Positions 35,512 through 48,000 of a DNA stretch of 64,000 nucleotides are shown here, piece by piece. This stretch comes from Chelydra serpentina. Its lineage: Eukaryota; Chordata; Testudines; Chelydridae. The DNA lies in the NCBI GenBank assembly GCA_037349315.1, contig JBAIAC010000059.1, positions 18,322,501-18,386,500 on the forward strand, given 5' to 3'. Position 1 is the first letter of the stretch. Each line of letters opens with the position of its first letter. The notes beneath the pieces are model-generated. The model saw nothing but the letters and a program-made list of their open reading frames with translations, had not been told where the DNA came from and did not search any database. The position numbers and the translations under genes were made by a program.

Positions 35512-36774
35512 AGGCAGGTTTTCCAGACTTTGGATCATTCATGTAATTCATTGACGTTCAGTGAGACGTAGTGCCTAAAAACTGACTTTTGAAAACGCTG
35601 CCCTAAATAACTTGTAATTGTTTTGAACTCTTAGGATTTAAAAACAGCTAAAGGCAGAAAAGGAGGAGCAATGATTGTAATTCGTGTTTTGTAATAAAAA
35701 AGTCGTGTTTTGTAATAAAAACAATTGCTTTTGGGCCAAGACCTAGTGCACTGAACTCTCAGGCAATGCATTGAATTATTATAGGATACCTTGTAAACTC
35801 TAGAAGATGGGTGTATTCAGAACAGCCTTCAGTGTAGCAGCACTCATTTTGATAAGCTATAATATACACAAGAAGCTATATGCTCATAAATCATTCTACA
35901 GGGAATGCCCCATTTAGTCAGGGTGTCTCACTGTTTACTCTATAACCCTTTGGATTTAAAGAAAAAAATATTTATAAAATTATCCTTCCTCTTTACCAAC
36001 CTTTGATAATGAATATCAATACTTAATTTTCTACACCAAAGCCACTTTAAGATCAACTCAAAAGTCAATAAGACAGAACTACTCCACTTACTTAATTTCC
36101 AATTGCTCACGCACTGCCTATTTAGGGAAGTTTGCCTTGCTTGATCCAGGTACATTCCACCACAAGTTTTGGGGTTCTATGTAGGACTTACTAGATGAAA
36201 ACTATGGCATGTTAACAAGAGGTCAGACTAGATAATCATAATAGTCCCTTTAGGGCTTAAACTCTATAAATATGGGAGTATCTGCTAATGTGGAAGGGGC
36301 AAAACCATTTTCAGCCCAGTATTTAAAAATGGTTTATGGTCAGTCTTTGAAAACTGTTTCAGGAGAAGGCAGGGTGGACAGGACCTTAGTTTTTTTAGCT
36401 CTCACCCCCTAAAGCAATACTATGGTATGTCTATAGACGCTGCCTTGTTTCACTTACAAAGCAGACCTGTTGTACCAGCCCTTACTACCCACTAGAGGTT
36501 ATTTCCTCTGCCCCACCCGAAGAAGCAATAGAGAAATTCCAGTCTGTAAAACAACTTTCCCTCAATAGCTACATCTTCAGATACGACTGGGGGAAAAAAC
36601 CCTCTGCAGATCATGTGGCTCCCAGACAATAGCAAAGCTCCCCGCAACAGCAACCATCATCCTGGATGAATGTAAGCAAACGTTTTCCTCAGTTTCATTC
36701 ATTTAAAAATATTGGTGTTACTCAGATCTCAGGGACAGATAGTTCCACACATCTTTTTTTCTGCCACTGGGATC
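35512..36774. other. Mostly unidentified spacer
   Basis: Only a CR1 tail at 36205-36275. A 20-bp direct repeat with GTGTTTTGTAATAAAA occurs at about 35680 and 35704. Confidence 0.4.
36205..36275 (+). mobile_element. CR1-type LINE 3' tail, short
   Basis: About 70 bp with 'aagaggtcagactagataat' and a following 'ctttagggcttaaactctat' match the CR1 3' UTR end. Confidence 0.6.
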
Positions 36775-37310
36775 ATAGACTAATGGTCACAGGACTGAGA
36801 ACCAGAAGCTCTGAGTTCCGTGCCCAGTTATGCCACCTATTGCATTAGCAAGTCACTAAACCTCTCCGGGTACGTCTACACTACAGCTGGGAGCAAGCTT
36901 CCCAGCCCAGGTAGACAGGCACACACTAGCTCTGTTCGAGCTAGCGTGCTAAAAATAGCAGTGTGGACATTGTGGCCCAGGTGGCAACACAGGCTACCCA
37001 TCCAAGAACGAGCCCGGGTCCTAGTTTCGGTAGCTAGCCCAAGCTTCTACCTGTGCCACAACATCCACGCTGGTATTTTTAGTGCACTAGCTTGAGCACA
37101 GCTAGCACATGTGTTTACCCAGTATGAGAGGCATGCTTCCAGCTGCAGCGTAGCTGTTCCCTCAATGACTTGGCTTCCTCAGCTGTAAAGTAGGGATAAT
37201 ACTTTCCTGTGCCACAGGGGTTTTGCAAAGCTTAAGTAATTGTAAAATACTCTGATGGGACAGACCACAGCAATGCAAAGTAATATTTACTTTTATTCTT
37301 ACGCCATTCT
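36775..37310 (+). repeat. MIR-type SINE split by a MITE
   Basis: 'aagctctgagttccgtgccc' to 'agtcactaaacctctcc' on the left and 'cttcctcagctgtaaagtag' onward on the right form one SINE around the MITE at 36868-37160. Confidence 0.8.
36868..37160. mobile_element. Harbinger-like MITE inside a MIR
   Basis: Left GGGTACGTCTACACTACAGC and, complemented from the right, CTACGCTGCAGCTGGAAGCA resemble each other. The internal phrase GAGCTAGCGTGCTAAAAATA pairs with TATTTTTAGTGCACTAGCTT. It splits a plus-strand MIR-type SINE. Confidence 0.75.
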
Positions 37311-38164
37311 TTTGCTTAGCCTTTTCCCTCAATGCATCTCCTTTACGATATAGCTTGATACATTAAAAAGGCAGCACAAGACAATGGAATGTGAACCAAA
37401 GGCTGAACTGTGTGGGATATTTCAATTGTTTCTCTGTTCTAAGCATGCCAAAATGGTTACTCTACGCTGCGCTTTTTCATTTCAAGTGCGAATCGTGTAA
37501 TCCTGTCTCACCCAAAGGCCAACCAATCATTAGCTTTTCACACAAAGCTTTTGAGCAAGCAGGTGGGTAATAGTACAAAGCTATTTTAAAGCTGTGTCAC
37601 TAAGGAAGTTATTTTACAGGTTGTGGTTGTTTGTAATTCAGGTTAAAATAAAATGGCAACAGGAGGGCGATCTATAGTTTGCATTTGTATTTTCACAAGA
37701 AGCTGATCATCTCTCTCAGCAAACTCAACAGAATCCCTTACTCAACGGAATTGACCGCCCCCCGCTCCCTCACACATTCAGTCTGCATTCCTACATGTTA
37801 CGCCATTCTGGGGTCTGTACATGACAAGAGGGGAAAGGAACCATTCTGCATCTCCGCTACATGTCAGGGAGGCCAGCAGCTGCCGAGCTCTCTGTGCCAA
37901 GTATGGGAAATGGCTCCGTGCGTCATACCAGAATGTTATGATGTTGCCTTTTCCAGGCACCTCTTCTATCAAGTAATCAGTTCACTCCATGGAGAAATTA
38001 ACAACTTCTACATTCAATACTGACCCTCTCAGGTACAGCTGCTGCCCTTCTAGCCTATCAGGGACAGCTGTCGACCTCCCGGCAACAGGACCTCCCAGAA
38101 ACCACTGCTGACCACTTGGCATACTTTGGGACATCGGCGTGCCCTGAGGCAAGCGTGGTTTTGT
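37311..38164. other. Repeat-poor stretch with muscle-type motifs
   Basis: No repeat or gene is recognised. 37560-37590 has CAGGTG (E-box) close to CTATTTTAAA (MEF2-like). Short motifs like these occur often by chance. Confidence 0.3.
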
Positions 38165-38350
38165 GACCTCAACATGGGACCAAGAGTCAGATCGTTCTGA
38201 GTTCTAGTCCCAGTTCTGCCACCAACTCGCTGTGCACCCCAGACATGTCTGACAGCCTCTGAATCTATCTTCTAATCTGTAAAATAACCGCGGTGATTCT
38301 GACCGTATAGGGGTGGTGATAGGATTTGTAAAGCCCTAGATAAATGATAA
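38165..38350 (+). repeat. MIR-type SINE
   Basis: 'gttctagtcccagttctgcc' followed by 'tctatcttctaatctgtaaa' and 'aggatttgtaaagccctaga'. Confidence 0.75.
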
Positions 38351-39165
38351 ACATCAGTATTGATAGTCATTTTCTGTAAACTGTTTGCCAGCATGAGAGC
38401 TGAAAGTATCTGCCACCTCTCTGATGCCAGTTCCATGGAAACTGGGGTTGTACAAGCAAGAACATTTGTTTTTGTGAGATTTTCACTCAGTATTTTATTA
38501 ACTTTATCTTCGCTCGGATTGGAAAATTCTCCTTTGTGGGGTTTAGCTGCTGGGTATCTGCTACAATGTGCAAGGGCCAGTTTTATACAGACTCGTAGCA
38601 CCAAACCCTGGCCCCTATTCCTTCCCATTTATGCCAGCCCTCCAGTGCAAAAGGGGCAAAAAACTGGCTTAAACGGCCATCTGGGGAGACCTCTTACATA
38701 GGGGAACCCCTGGGTGGCAAGGGACCACCGTAGCAAATCCCCCTGCACAGGGTGTGCTCTGAACTGCAGCATACTATCTTCATCCTGGGCTATTATTGCT
38801 GGTGCAAGCCATCCTCAGGCTACTCTAACTTGCATTGGGAGCCTATCCTGCCCTGAGCTACTCTGAGAACCAGGAAGTAGGCAGGGCAGGAAGGCTGAAG
38901 GTTAGAGCCTCATGGCTAAGCCAGGTACCTGTTGCTATTATGTCTAGCTCTTATAGACAAAGAACAACCCTGGTTAACCAAAGCTGAGTCATTCCTGCCT
39001 CACAGGGCAATACTATACTCTGCACAGTGAAGGGCTGACCAGTGACGAGGAAGGAGGCAGTAAAGAACACCAGCCAGCTTCCCCAAAGCCAGCTGGCAGC
39101 ATAGGGGTAGTTCTGCTCCCGCTTCTCCCAAGCCCATGGTACAAGAAAGAGGAGGCAGTTACTTA

Positions 39166-39463
39166 GGGCTGGTCTACACTAGCCCCGAAGTTCAAAGTAA
39201 GATACGCGAATTCAGCTACGTAAATAACGTAGCTGAAGTCGAAGTATCTTATTTCGAACTTCAAAGTACTCACCCCTGGTCCACACCGCAGCGCACAGGC
39301 TCCCCTGTCGACTCTGCCTGCTCCGTTCGTTCGTGGAGCAGGATTACCAGCGTCGACGGGGGAGCACTTCCTGGTTCGATTTATCGCGTCTAGACAAGAC
39401 GCGATAAATCGAACCCAGATCGATCCAACGCGTCCGACAGAGCTGGTAAGTGTAGACTAGCCC
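39166..39463. mobile_element. Harbinger-like MITE with two internal hairpins
   Basis: A 298-bp element with termini GGGCTGGTCTACACT and AGTGTAGACTAGCCC and TSD TTA (39163-39165, 39464-39466). Internal hairpins are AGCTACGTAAATAACGTAGCT and a TTCGATTTATCGCGTCT arm with its complement. A related copy is at 10402-10687. Confidence 0.9.
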
Positions 39464-39479
39464 TTAGCTCAGTACACCA

Positions 39480-39625
39480 GCTGGCTTCCACATGTATTAT
39501 TTAGCATTCATGCTGCAGTAGCAACTGGATACCCCATCAGGATCAGGTCCACATTGTGCTGGGAGCTGTGCAAACACACAGTAAAAGACAGTCCCTCACA
39601 CAAGTAGTTTACAGTCTAAGACTGG
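39480..39625 (-). repeat. MIR-type SINE tail
   Basis: 'aggtccacattgtgctggga' and 'gtttacagtctaagactg' match the antisense tail seen at 31.0 kb. Confidence 0.5.
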
Positions 39626-40504
39626 GGTTATGCTAGTCTGAGCATAGCCCCTTTAAACCAACTGGTCTGGAAATTCAGCCACTCTATTCTAAAATTATAG
39701 GCCATCTCCTGACTTACACGAGGTTTCAGGTGTCACTAAAAATCTTCGGCACTGTTGGGCTTGTCGCATATACTAGCCACAAAAACTAATTCAGGTGGAC
39801 TTAGTATTTTTCCATGTCTACTACTGTAGCTGTTAGCAGTTCCGTGATAGTAAAACCTCCCTTCATTTCCCCCTCCCCAAGAGCAGCTCTCTGTTTAAGC
39901 ATTGGCTGGCAGATCATGATGCACTCTAAATCTCTTTCTTGGATGTCGTACAAGGAGGGGGGTGGGGTATGCACTGGTGTTGTAAGGAACAAACCACAGG
40001 AATCGGACTGTCATGCAGGGGGAGAGGCAGCTAATGAGCAGGACGGAGTGCATAAAATCTTATTTGGATGGCTTCTCTGGGGAACAGCTGTCTCCTTGTA
40101 AACATCTTGCTAGCTGTCCAGAAGCTGCACAGAGACAGTTAAAGGAGAGTGCCTGAGTAGAGGGAGAAGGGTGTTGAAGGGGGGAGTTCATTCACTGCAC
40201 AGCCAAGGGCTTCAAGTGGCAGAACTCAACAGCAGGGGAAACTTGAGCTGAAAGTTTGACCCCTCACATGATGGAGAGGAGGAGATTTGTATGTCTAGTG
40301 GCCAAACGAGAGAAACCGGAGCACTGAGGGCGGCACAGCTCCCTTTCCAAAGGCCACAGTAGTACAGTTACTCTATCTGCTGAAAATTTTGACATACAAG
40401 CAGAGCACATTACCCGGCGAAGAGGAGAGAAGGAATGGATACGTCCTCACCACAGCAAAGAGAAAAGGCAGGAACACAAGACAATGGAAGAATCTGAACA
40501 CAGC

Positions 40505-40761
40505 GGCCCTACACTTTGCTGGTATAACTGCTGGCAGACCCTCTCATCATAGATGCAGCTATAGCAGCAAGAAAGTGCTTTTGCCGGCATAGTTTACACC
40601 GCATCTGTGAGCGAAAATAAACTATGCTGGCAAAAGCATTTTATGTCAGTATAACCGCGTCTTCCCTAGGTCTTATGCCAGAACAGCTATCTCATAAAAA
40701 AAATCCTCCTCCTATCGCACATTGTTATGCCAGCAGACGTTTCCAGTGTGCACTTGTCCTC
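40505..40761. mobile_element. Harbinger-like MITE, worn
   Basis: Paired 'gtgcttttgccggcatagtt' and 'aactatgctggcaaaagcat' phrases lie around 40575-40640. Worn TACAC-type ends lie near 40510 and 40745. Confidence 0.55.
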
Positions 40762-41192
40762 AGAATCAACTACTTATGCCATGTATCAGCATTCAGGGAG
40801 AATCATTCCCAATTCCTGAAAGTCTTTGTGGGCTATATAAATGTGTATATGGATGTGCATCCCTCTTGTATAGCCTCCTCCTCCAACATTAAAAGCCCCA
40901 CAACACCGGAATGTATTAAACATTAATGGAGTAGTGAAATGAGATCACAGCTACATCCCCAAGCAGAAAAAGGCACGGGAAGTAACTACAGCACAGCCAA
41001 AGCATTAGTCCATGTGACAAGGATGGAAACTGGTGCTCTGAAGCCCATGTAACTAATCCACTGGTTAGCTAGAGCAGTCAGTCCATCTTTTATTGCCCCA
41101 TCAGTATATACTACAATTAACGCTGGACAGTGACATTTCTGATACTGGTGCTCAAATGACCTACAAGAGGCAGTGCGTAAGGAGAGTGGGAG

Positions 41193-41616
41193 TAGAGGTC
41201 TGCTTAGGCCTTTAAATTTAAGCCTGACCTATACCTGAACTGGACCCAAGCCCATCCGACCCGAGCCTGAGAGGGGGTTAGTCATTTTCCGACCTAACCC
41301 GGAATCTCTCCCCACAAACCTGAATCACTGCATGCCCTGCTCCTACCAGCCATCATCCACCACTGCACTATGACAGAGAGAGAGGCACTGCACCTCGTCA
41401 GCACACTCGCTCTGCAGCACATACAGAGTGCAGTGAGGGGGCAACAGCCACCAGGAGTGGGGCATGCAGCTGCCGCCACGCCAACCTCACAGGCAAGAGA
41501 AGGTCATCAGAGACAACCTGACCTGACCCCAAGAGGGTTGGGTTGTTTTCTGACCTGCCTCAAACCAGACACTTGTAGTTAGGTTCCGCTGATTCGGGTG
41601 GAGTTGCAGGGCTCTA
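41193..41616. mobile_element. hAT-type MITE downstream of MRPL23
   Basis: A 424-bp element with ends TAGAGGTCTGC and GCAGGGCTCTA and a perfect 8-bp TSD AGTGGGAG at 41185-41192 and 41617-41624. Its right edge lies about 105 bp past the MRPL23 poly(A) signals. Confidence 0.9.
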
Positions 41617-41720
41617 AGTGGGAGGGATGGGTGACACACTCACCCAGCCAAAGAGAACTGCCAGTGAGTCTGTATTTAAGAGTCTGGAGTCGTTATAAGA
41701 AAGATCTGAAATGCTGTCTT

Positions 41721-41732
41721 TTTATTTTTATT
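41721..41732 (-). other. MRPL23: MRPL23 poly(A) signals
   Basis: Two overlapping-spaced AATAAA hexamers read on the minus strand (41732-41727 and 41726-41721), about 145 bp past the stop codon. This predicts a short 3' UTR of roughly 170 nt ending near 41700. Confidence 0.8.
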
Positions 41733-41873
41733 TCTCTTTTGTGCCATTTTGTTGTAGTTATGCACAGATAGGCTGCTCGAAAATAAACCCTATGTCATAG
41801 GGAGAGAAAGACACAGGTTCTGCTGATTAAAATCCATCAGAGAGGCATAAAGAAAGGCAGCTGCCTTGTTCCA

Positions 41874-42038
41874 TCAAAGTCCAAACCAGTCGGTGACTCC
41901 TCCTCGCCTGGGATCCGCTGTCTGCTTCTGTCTCTCGTTCTCCATAAATTGCTTCTGGATGTCTTCGACAGAGCCAGGTTCTGGGGCTTCTTCTTTCTCT
42001 GGAAATAGGTTTGGGAACTGAAAGGTTTGTCCCTGACC
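41874..42038 (-). CDS. MRPL23: MRPL23 coding exon 5 with stop
   Basis: The acceptor is CTCTCTTTAG before 42038. The exon is phase 0 and encodes 54 residues from [17 protein letters not shown] through an acidic/Gln-rich linker to [13 protein letters not shown]. Stop TGA is at 41876-41874. The C-terminal tail corresponds to the DPRRGGVPSWFGL end of human MRPL23. Confidence 0.97.
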   Translation of the reverse strand, partial: GQGQTFQFPNLFPEKEEAPEPGSVEDIQKQFMENERQKQTADPRRGGVTDWFGL

Positions 42039-45000
42039 CTAAAGAGAGAACACAAATGGTCAGATACACATTCCAACCTCTCTCTGAAGTAGCTGTGATG
42101 TACATACTTACAGCTACATCTGAAGACCACCCGGAAGCTTCAGCTGGTGGAGATGCTACTTCCCATCTCCCAAGCAGGACAGGCCTGACACACATCAAGA
42201 GCTCATACTCTGCACTGGTTTCCTATTCGCTTCTACGTGCAAATCCAGGAGTTGGCAAGTACCTTTAAGGCATGAATGCTCAGGAGAGGACTATCTGAGA
42301 TCCATCTCTTATATTATACCACAGTGCATCAACTAAGAGGTGTTTGTATTAGCTCCTAAGATAAGATCCGGGCCACTGGCAGGCAGCAGTTCTGCCGGAG
42401 TCCCAACTTCAGTGAACCATGTAAAGACCATTTATTTTGTTTAGCACTTAGGTAATGGTCTGTGTTTATGGCTGGTTAATTTATAATACAAATGTTATAC
42501 TTAATATGCCTAGCTGTCATGGCGAGAAGTGCTACAGTTCAGTCTCAGCAATAGTCACTACGGTGGGGAGTGGGGGAGGGAGTGGAAGGAGGGGGTGTCA
42601 TACAGGATAGTGGATGGCAGGGGTCTCTCACCAGTTGAAACAAAGAATAAAATGTAAAACAACAGTACAGTGGAAAAAAACTGTAATTTGTACCAACAAT
42701 GTTCATGAGATAAAGTGATTAAACCTACATCAATCATTCCGCCTAACAGACAAGCTGTTGTAGTATATCACCGTCACAGGATCAATGTTTCCCGCTTGGA
42801 TGGAAAATAAACATCACTTGGCCTCTAGTTTTTATCTAACAGCAGGAAACCATTATTCTGTGACAACGTTCTATCCCATTGACATTATCTCCATTTCTGA
42901 GTATTGTTTGTACCAATCGCAACCTCTTTAAATCAACAATGCAAGCCCTGTCCATTCACTTCAGTATGAAACGCTGCATAATTAAACACACACACAATAA
43001 TATGGCAGAGAGAGAGATGTTATAAAAATAACACGGGGGCTGTTTTAAAACTATTTGACAAATAAATGCACATTTCTCAGGGTTTTTATATGCATTTATT
43101 GCCACTCTATAAACTGAAATTGGTTTTGCAAATTAGAGTGCATTTTTTAAAAATGGGTAAAGACCCATCTACACTACAAACACAACCACATCAGAGATCC
43201 AGTTACAACACAGCTCCAGATGGGAGCTTAATCACATTTCATACCCAGGCTGGCATCAGAGCAAGGCTCAACCCTGCTTCCAGAACACTTATGTTCCCAT
43301 CTACACTTCATTTTAGAACTGAAAATGTGATGTAACTGGGTCTGAGGAGAACAGTAACCATGTCACATGACACAGTTGTCCTTGTATTATTTTTTTATTT
43401 AACCTTACACACTGCATGGCAATTTACAGGTGAGAGAAGATTTAAACCCCAAATGTAGACAAGGAAGTTGCAACTTGCCCCAGTTGAGCTTGTCCATCCT
43501 TGAACCTACAAGTTCAACTAGTGTAATATGATTCCCAGATTGTTTCTGTAGCATACACTTCCTGGGGTTCCTAAGAGGCTATCTATACTACAAAACAATC
43601 AGGGGACTGGGCACAGCACAGCTGTCCTATGACAATTAAAGCACAGCTCCATTTCATAGTATAGAATTGGGCCTCATCAGTACTCCTAGACAGTGCTGAA
43701 ACCATGGCTACTGAAGCTCCTTTGCTGTAAGTACCACAAAAGTAGCTACACCATTCCCTTAGAAAATACACAGACTGGACAAGCTATGAGCACTCTTACA
43801 GCCCAAGGCTGTCCGAGACTTTAGCAGACTTCAGGCATGTGGCTAAGATCTGGTCTACACTGCACAATATTAATATGCTTTAACGAAAACAAGGGTCAAT
43901 CATGTTGTAACAAAATTCCCTGACAGACAAGGTCAGCCCTAAAGCCTCATTCACACTGGGGATTAAACCATTTCAGCAGAACTGATTTGAAAACAACTCA
44001 AGCCAACATGTAGGCAGGACCCAAGCACAAGTTTTACTGGTAACAATGTGGAAAGGAGTAATCTCCTGATGTAGCACAGCCATTTTGGTATGTTTCCAAT
44101 ACCAATATGCTTCCATTATTGGAGAATGAAGGAAAATAGTCCCTGCAGCATACCAGTGGCATCCATTGTGATTCACTAAGCATTGCAAAAAGAGAATACA
44201 GAGTTATGCATAGAGGCTACAGTGGAACCAGACAAACCTTTCATCCGTTTATCAAAGTGCTCAGAGTTCCCATTTCAAGGCTGGTAAAAGTAAAGTATTG
44301 AGCAGATTAGTCTATCTGTATCTGGAGCTTTTTAATAAATAAAAATCAGGGTAGACAAGTTGGCTCTTTCCAGCTCTTCTTTTGTAAAGAAATTCGGATT
44401 TTGGCTGGCAGCCAGACACGATTTCAAACAGCCAAGACATTACACCCTGGAACTAAAGGTTTATAAATCCTAACAATACTATGCTGTAATACCGCACTGT
44501 AAGACGCTGGAGTGATGAAAGCTGCATGAAAAATAGCTATTGTTCATGCTTGGTAGCTAATTTTCAAAAGCATATTTCTGGGCTTTTTCAAAACTTTAAA
44601 TTTATCAGGAGGCATCAGTTTATGTAAAGAGCAGAGTGTACATTCAGACATATTTAAATTCAGTATACCTAAAGCATTAGGTGTATTGCTGGTAAATAAA
44701 AATACAAGTTTATCATTTTTAAAGTAATACAGTAAGCAACTGGCAGACATATGATAAAAAGATTCATAGGGGAAATCCTGACCAACCTAAAGTCAAAAGC
44801 AAAATCACCATTGACTTCAATAGAGCCACAACTTCCCCTCTAAATTCCCATGTGATGGATTGTTGACTGTTACAACATGAAACTGGAAGGCATGTTTCTG
44901 GCGTCCTATTCCTAGTGCTCACAATGGTTTGCTGTGTGACCTCCAAGCCACTTAACCACACTGGGCTCCAAATTGCTCCTTTTGTATATCGAAGATAATG

Positions 45001-48000
45001 CTCAACTCACAAGAGTGCGGTGAGATTTTATGTCTAAAAAGTGCTTTGAGATCACTGAATGAAGGGGGCTTTAGAAATGTATTTTATTGTTGTTGGGATA
45101 GTAAAACTTGTTGGTGCTAAAAACTATGTATTGCAAGGATTCAGGGTCTTCTCACAGATGTCATTGTTTTCTACAGATTATAAATTTATATGCGAGAGAG
45201 GTGCATGGTCCATTGTTGCATTAAAAAAAGGAAGCTATTACCTCCCCAAATCTAATCCTTCTGTTTCAGTTTACCCTAGTATAAAATTCATTTACATAAT
45301 GGCTATTGTAAGGATTAATTTATGAAATGTTGTTAAAACCTTTGAAGATGAAAATGCTATAATAAGTGCTAAGTCTATTTTTAGCTTACATTTCTAGCTC
45401 TTCTGGTTAGGAAGATCATTTTCAGGATGGAAATAAAGGTTGTCTTCAGAGAGAAATATCACACCAAGAGGTACAAATTGCCTCCATTCAGCTTAATGGG
45501 CTGCTAAGTGATCATAATTAGGCCTTTAAAGTTAAGTGTTAACATTGTTAACCTTTTCACCGCTGAGCATCATGCCAGAAATATCCAGCTAATAGGCTTG
45601 TCCAGCCTGAGCTAGTTATAACGTGCTCCGACCTTCCATTTATTTCACAAATTAAAGAATGGAAGGGCAGCACAGAAACTGTCCTATAGGAATAATGCAA
45701 CAAATGTTGAGTTTGCAAACAGCTGAAAGCTCTTTTGATGATTTGGATAATTAAGACGCTTACTACTGTCCTTCAGAATTAGGATAGAGTGATGTTTATA
45801 ATATCATCATCTAAAACATGCTGGATTCCTACAGTGTGGGACGTGGGCCAACAGCAAAGGCAGCTCAGTTTTATAACCTAATATATTTGAATGACTCTCC
45901 TTGTGTCTTATAATAATATCTGGTATTAAAATAAAGAGCAGGGCCAAGCAGAATAGGAGACTTAACTTTAAAATCCTTTCTGTAACATAGCAGCATATGG
46001 GGAATCTTACTTTCTCCAATATTCTCAAATACAGCGAGAAACGCTACAAACTGCCGTCATCTTTGGATGGGAGCATTTTTAAAGTGACATGTGAACTGAT
46101 AAATACATGCTTATAAGGCACTGTAGCCAAGACATATGTAGGAATATTTACAAAAAAATTCCCACTGGTGCCATCCCTTGTACAGCTAAACAGGTGCTAG
46201 CCCAATGTAGACAAGACTGCTCTTCTTTTAATTACCATTAGACTTTCTCTAAGCAGGTTTAATTAAAATGGAGGTAAAAAAAGATCTGGATTTCAGAGCC
46301 TTGTCTACACTTCTGTTCCACTTGCTTAGCAGAACTAGTGATAGCACTGGTAGGAATATATATACATATTTTTAAGATTCCCCAGTGTCGACATGGCCAT
46401 AAAGTCTCTCACTGACTTTTTATGGCATCTATACCTTCATCAGAGCTAGCATTTGCCAGTTCATTTTTCATTAAAGCAGAGAAAAAGCTAAACCACATTT
46501 GCAGCAGCTTCTTTGCAAAGATAAATAACTTGGCTTTTATGAAAAACAAAATAGCTTAACAGGCAGCAGAATTCCATACTATTGACTATGAATCTGTAAC
46601 ATAAAGCTTTCCCCCCACTTCCCCAGAAGGTGGGAAGAGAAGAGAAGGAACAGGATCTAGAGTGACTCGAGACATTTTTGACCACAGCTTTGATGATTTA
46701 AGGTCAATTTTAATGGGAGAATAGTAACAACTGGACTGACAACTTATTTGGCAAGTTAGAGCCTGAGAAAAAAGAAAGAACAGGATTACTTGTGGCACCT
46801 TAGAGACTAACAAATTTATTTCAGCATAAGTTTTCGTGAGTTAGAACCCACTTCATCAGACACACCATTCCAAATCCCCAAGAAAAAGAATTTAAGAGAG
46901 ACTGAACAGGTATATTGTATATGATTCTTAATAACATACCGTTCATCTTCAAAACACTTTCAGTACATTAGTACGTGCAGGTGTTGTGGAAGCTGATGTC
47001 CTCCGAAGTAGACCAACACGACTACTCTCTTTAAAATGAACCTGATTTCATCCAGGTAACCAGTGCCTTGCTAGCGAAGGAAGTCACACTAGAAAGAGTA
47101 ATGCTTCCACCTAGTGGTTGATAAGGAGGCCAACACAAAACACTCCTGACCTCTTCAATTTTCTTACACTCTTACACCATTTTAACTTGAAACTGGACTA
47201 GAGAAAACACAGCTGGTAAAAATGATGGGGAAGCAAAAAACACTGACTAGTTTGACCTTAGTTGGAGTTGTTACAGATGCAGCATGATTCTAATCAAAAA
47301 GGGATTTTGAAGTGCTTAGCAGAGGTTTTTCTACACTACGAGTAGAGTTCTACTTTAACCATGGGCTCCATGGGGCCTAATGAAGGCAAACCAAAAGTTT
47401 CAGAATTGACAGTGAGGGCATGAACTCTAGTCCAGTGCTGTAAAATCAACACTAACGCAGAACTGGGAGCAGAGTGAGAGACAGACCAGAATTAGTAATT
47501 AAAAAAAAAAAAAAAAAAGACACAAAGAGGAGAAATACATGGGGAAGACATGAAAGTAAAGACTACTGGGGAGCCAGGAGGTAGACCGCACACAAAAGAA
47601 ATAGGAGAGGGCAGGAAGAGCCTAGAAACCTAGAGGTGAGGGGAAGCAGAACACACACGATATCTTAGCTCAACGTTCACTGCATTACTTTGCAGTGCCT
47701 CGTGTTATTACTTTATTTGTATCACCGTAGAGTCTAGGAGCGCTAACTATGCATCCGGGCTCCATTTGTACAGCGCCTAGCACAGCGAAGAGCAAATAAA
47801 CCATCCCTGCCCCAAAGCATTAAAGCTGTCTCATATCATGGAACGATAAAGTATGGCATTGTTAAATGCTTGCCTCTCACAGATGTGATGTCTGTGATTG
47901 TTCCAGGTACAGATGCTTGGCCTGAGGTAAGCACACATGATACTGCGCTGAGTCTGCAATCTATTCAACAATACTGGAGAATTTTGTTTCTAATTACAGT

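Larger units (their letters stand above)
38351..41184. other. Spacer with MITEs
   Basis: Outside the elements at 39166, 39480 and 40505, nothing is recognised. Confidence 0.4.

Noticed and set aside
47501..47518. A18 run considered as the tail of a processed pseudogene
   Set aside because: No coding remnant or target duplication is visible around it.
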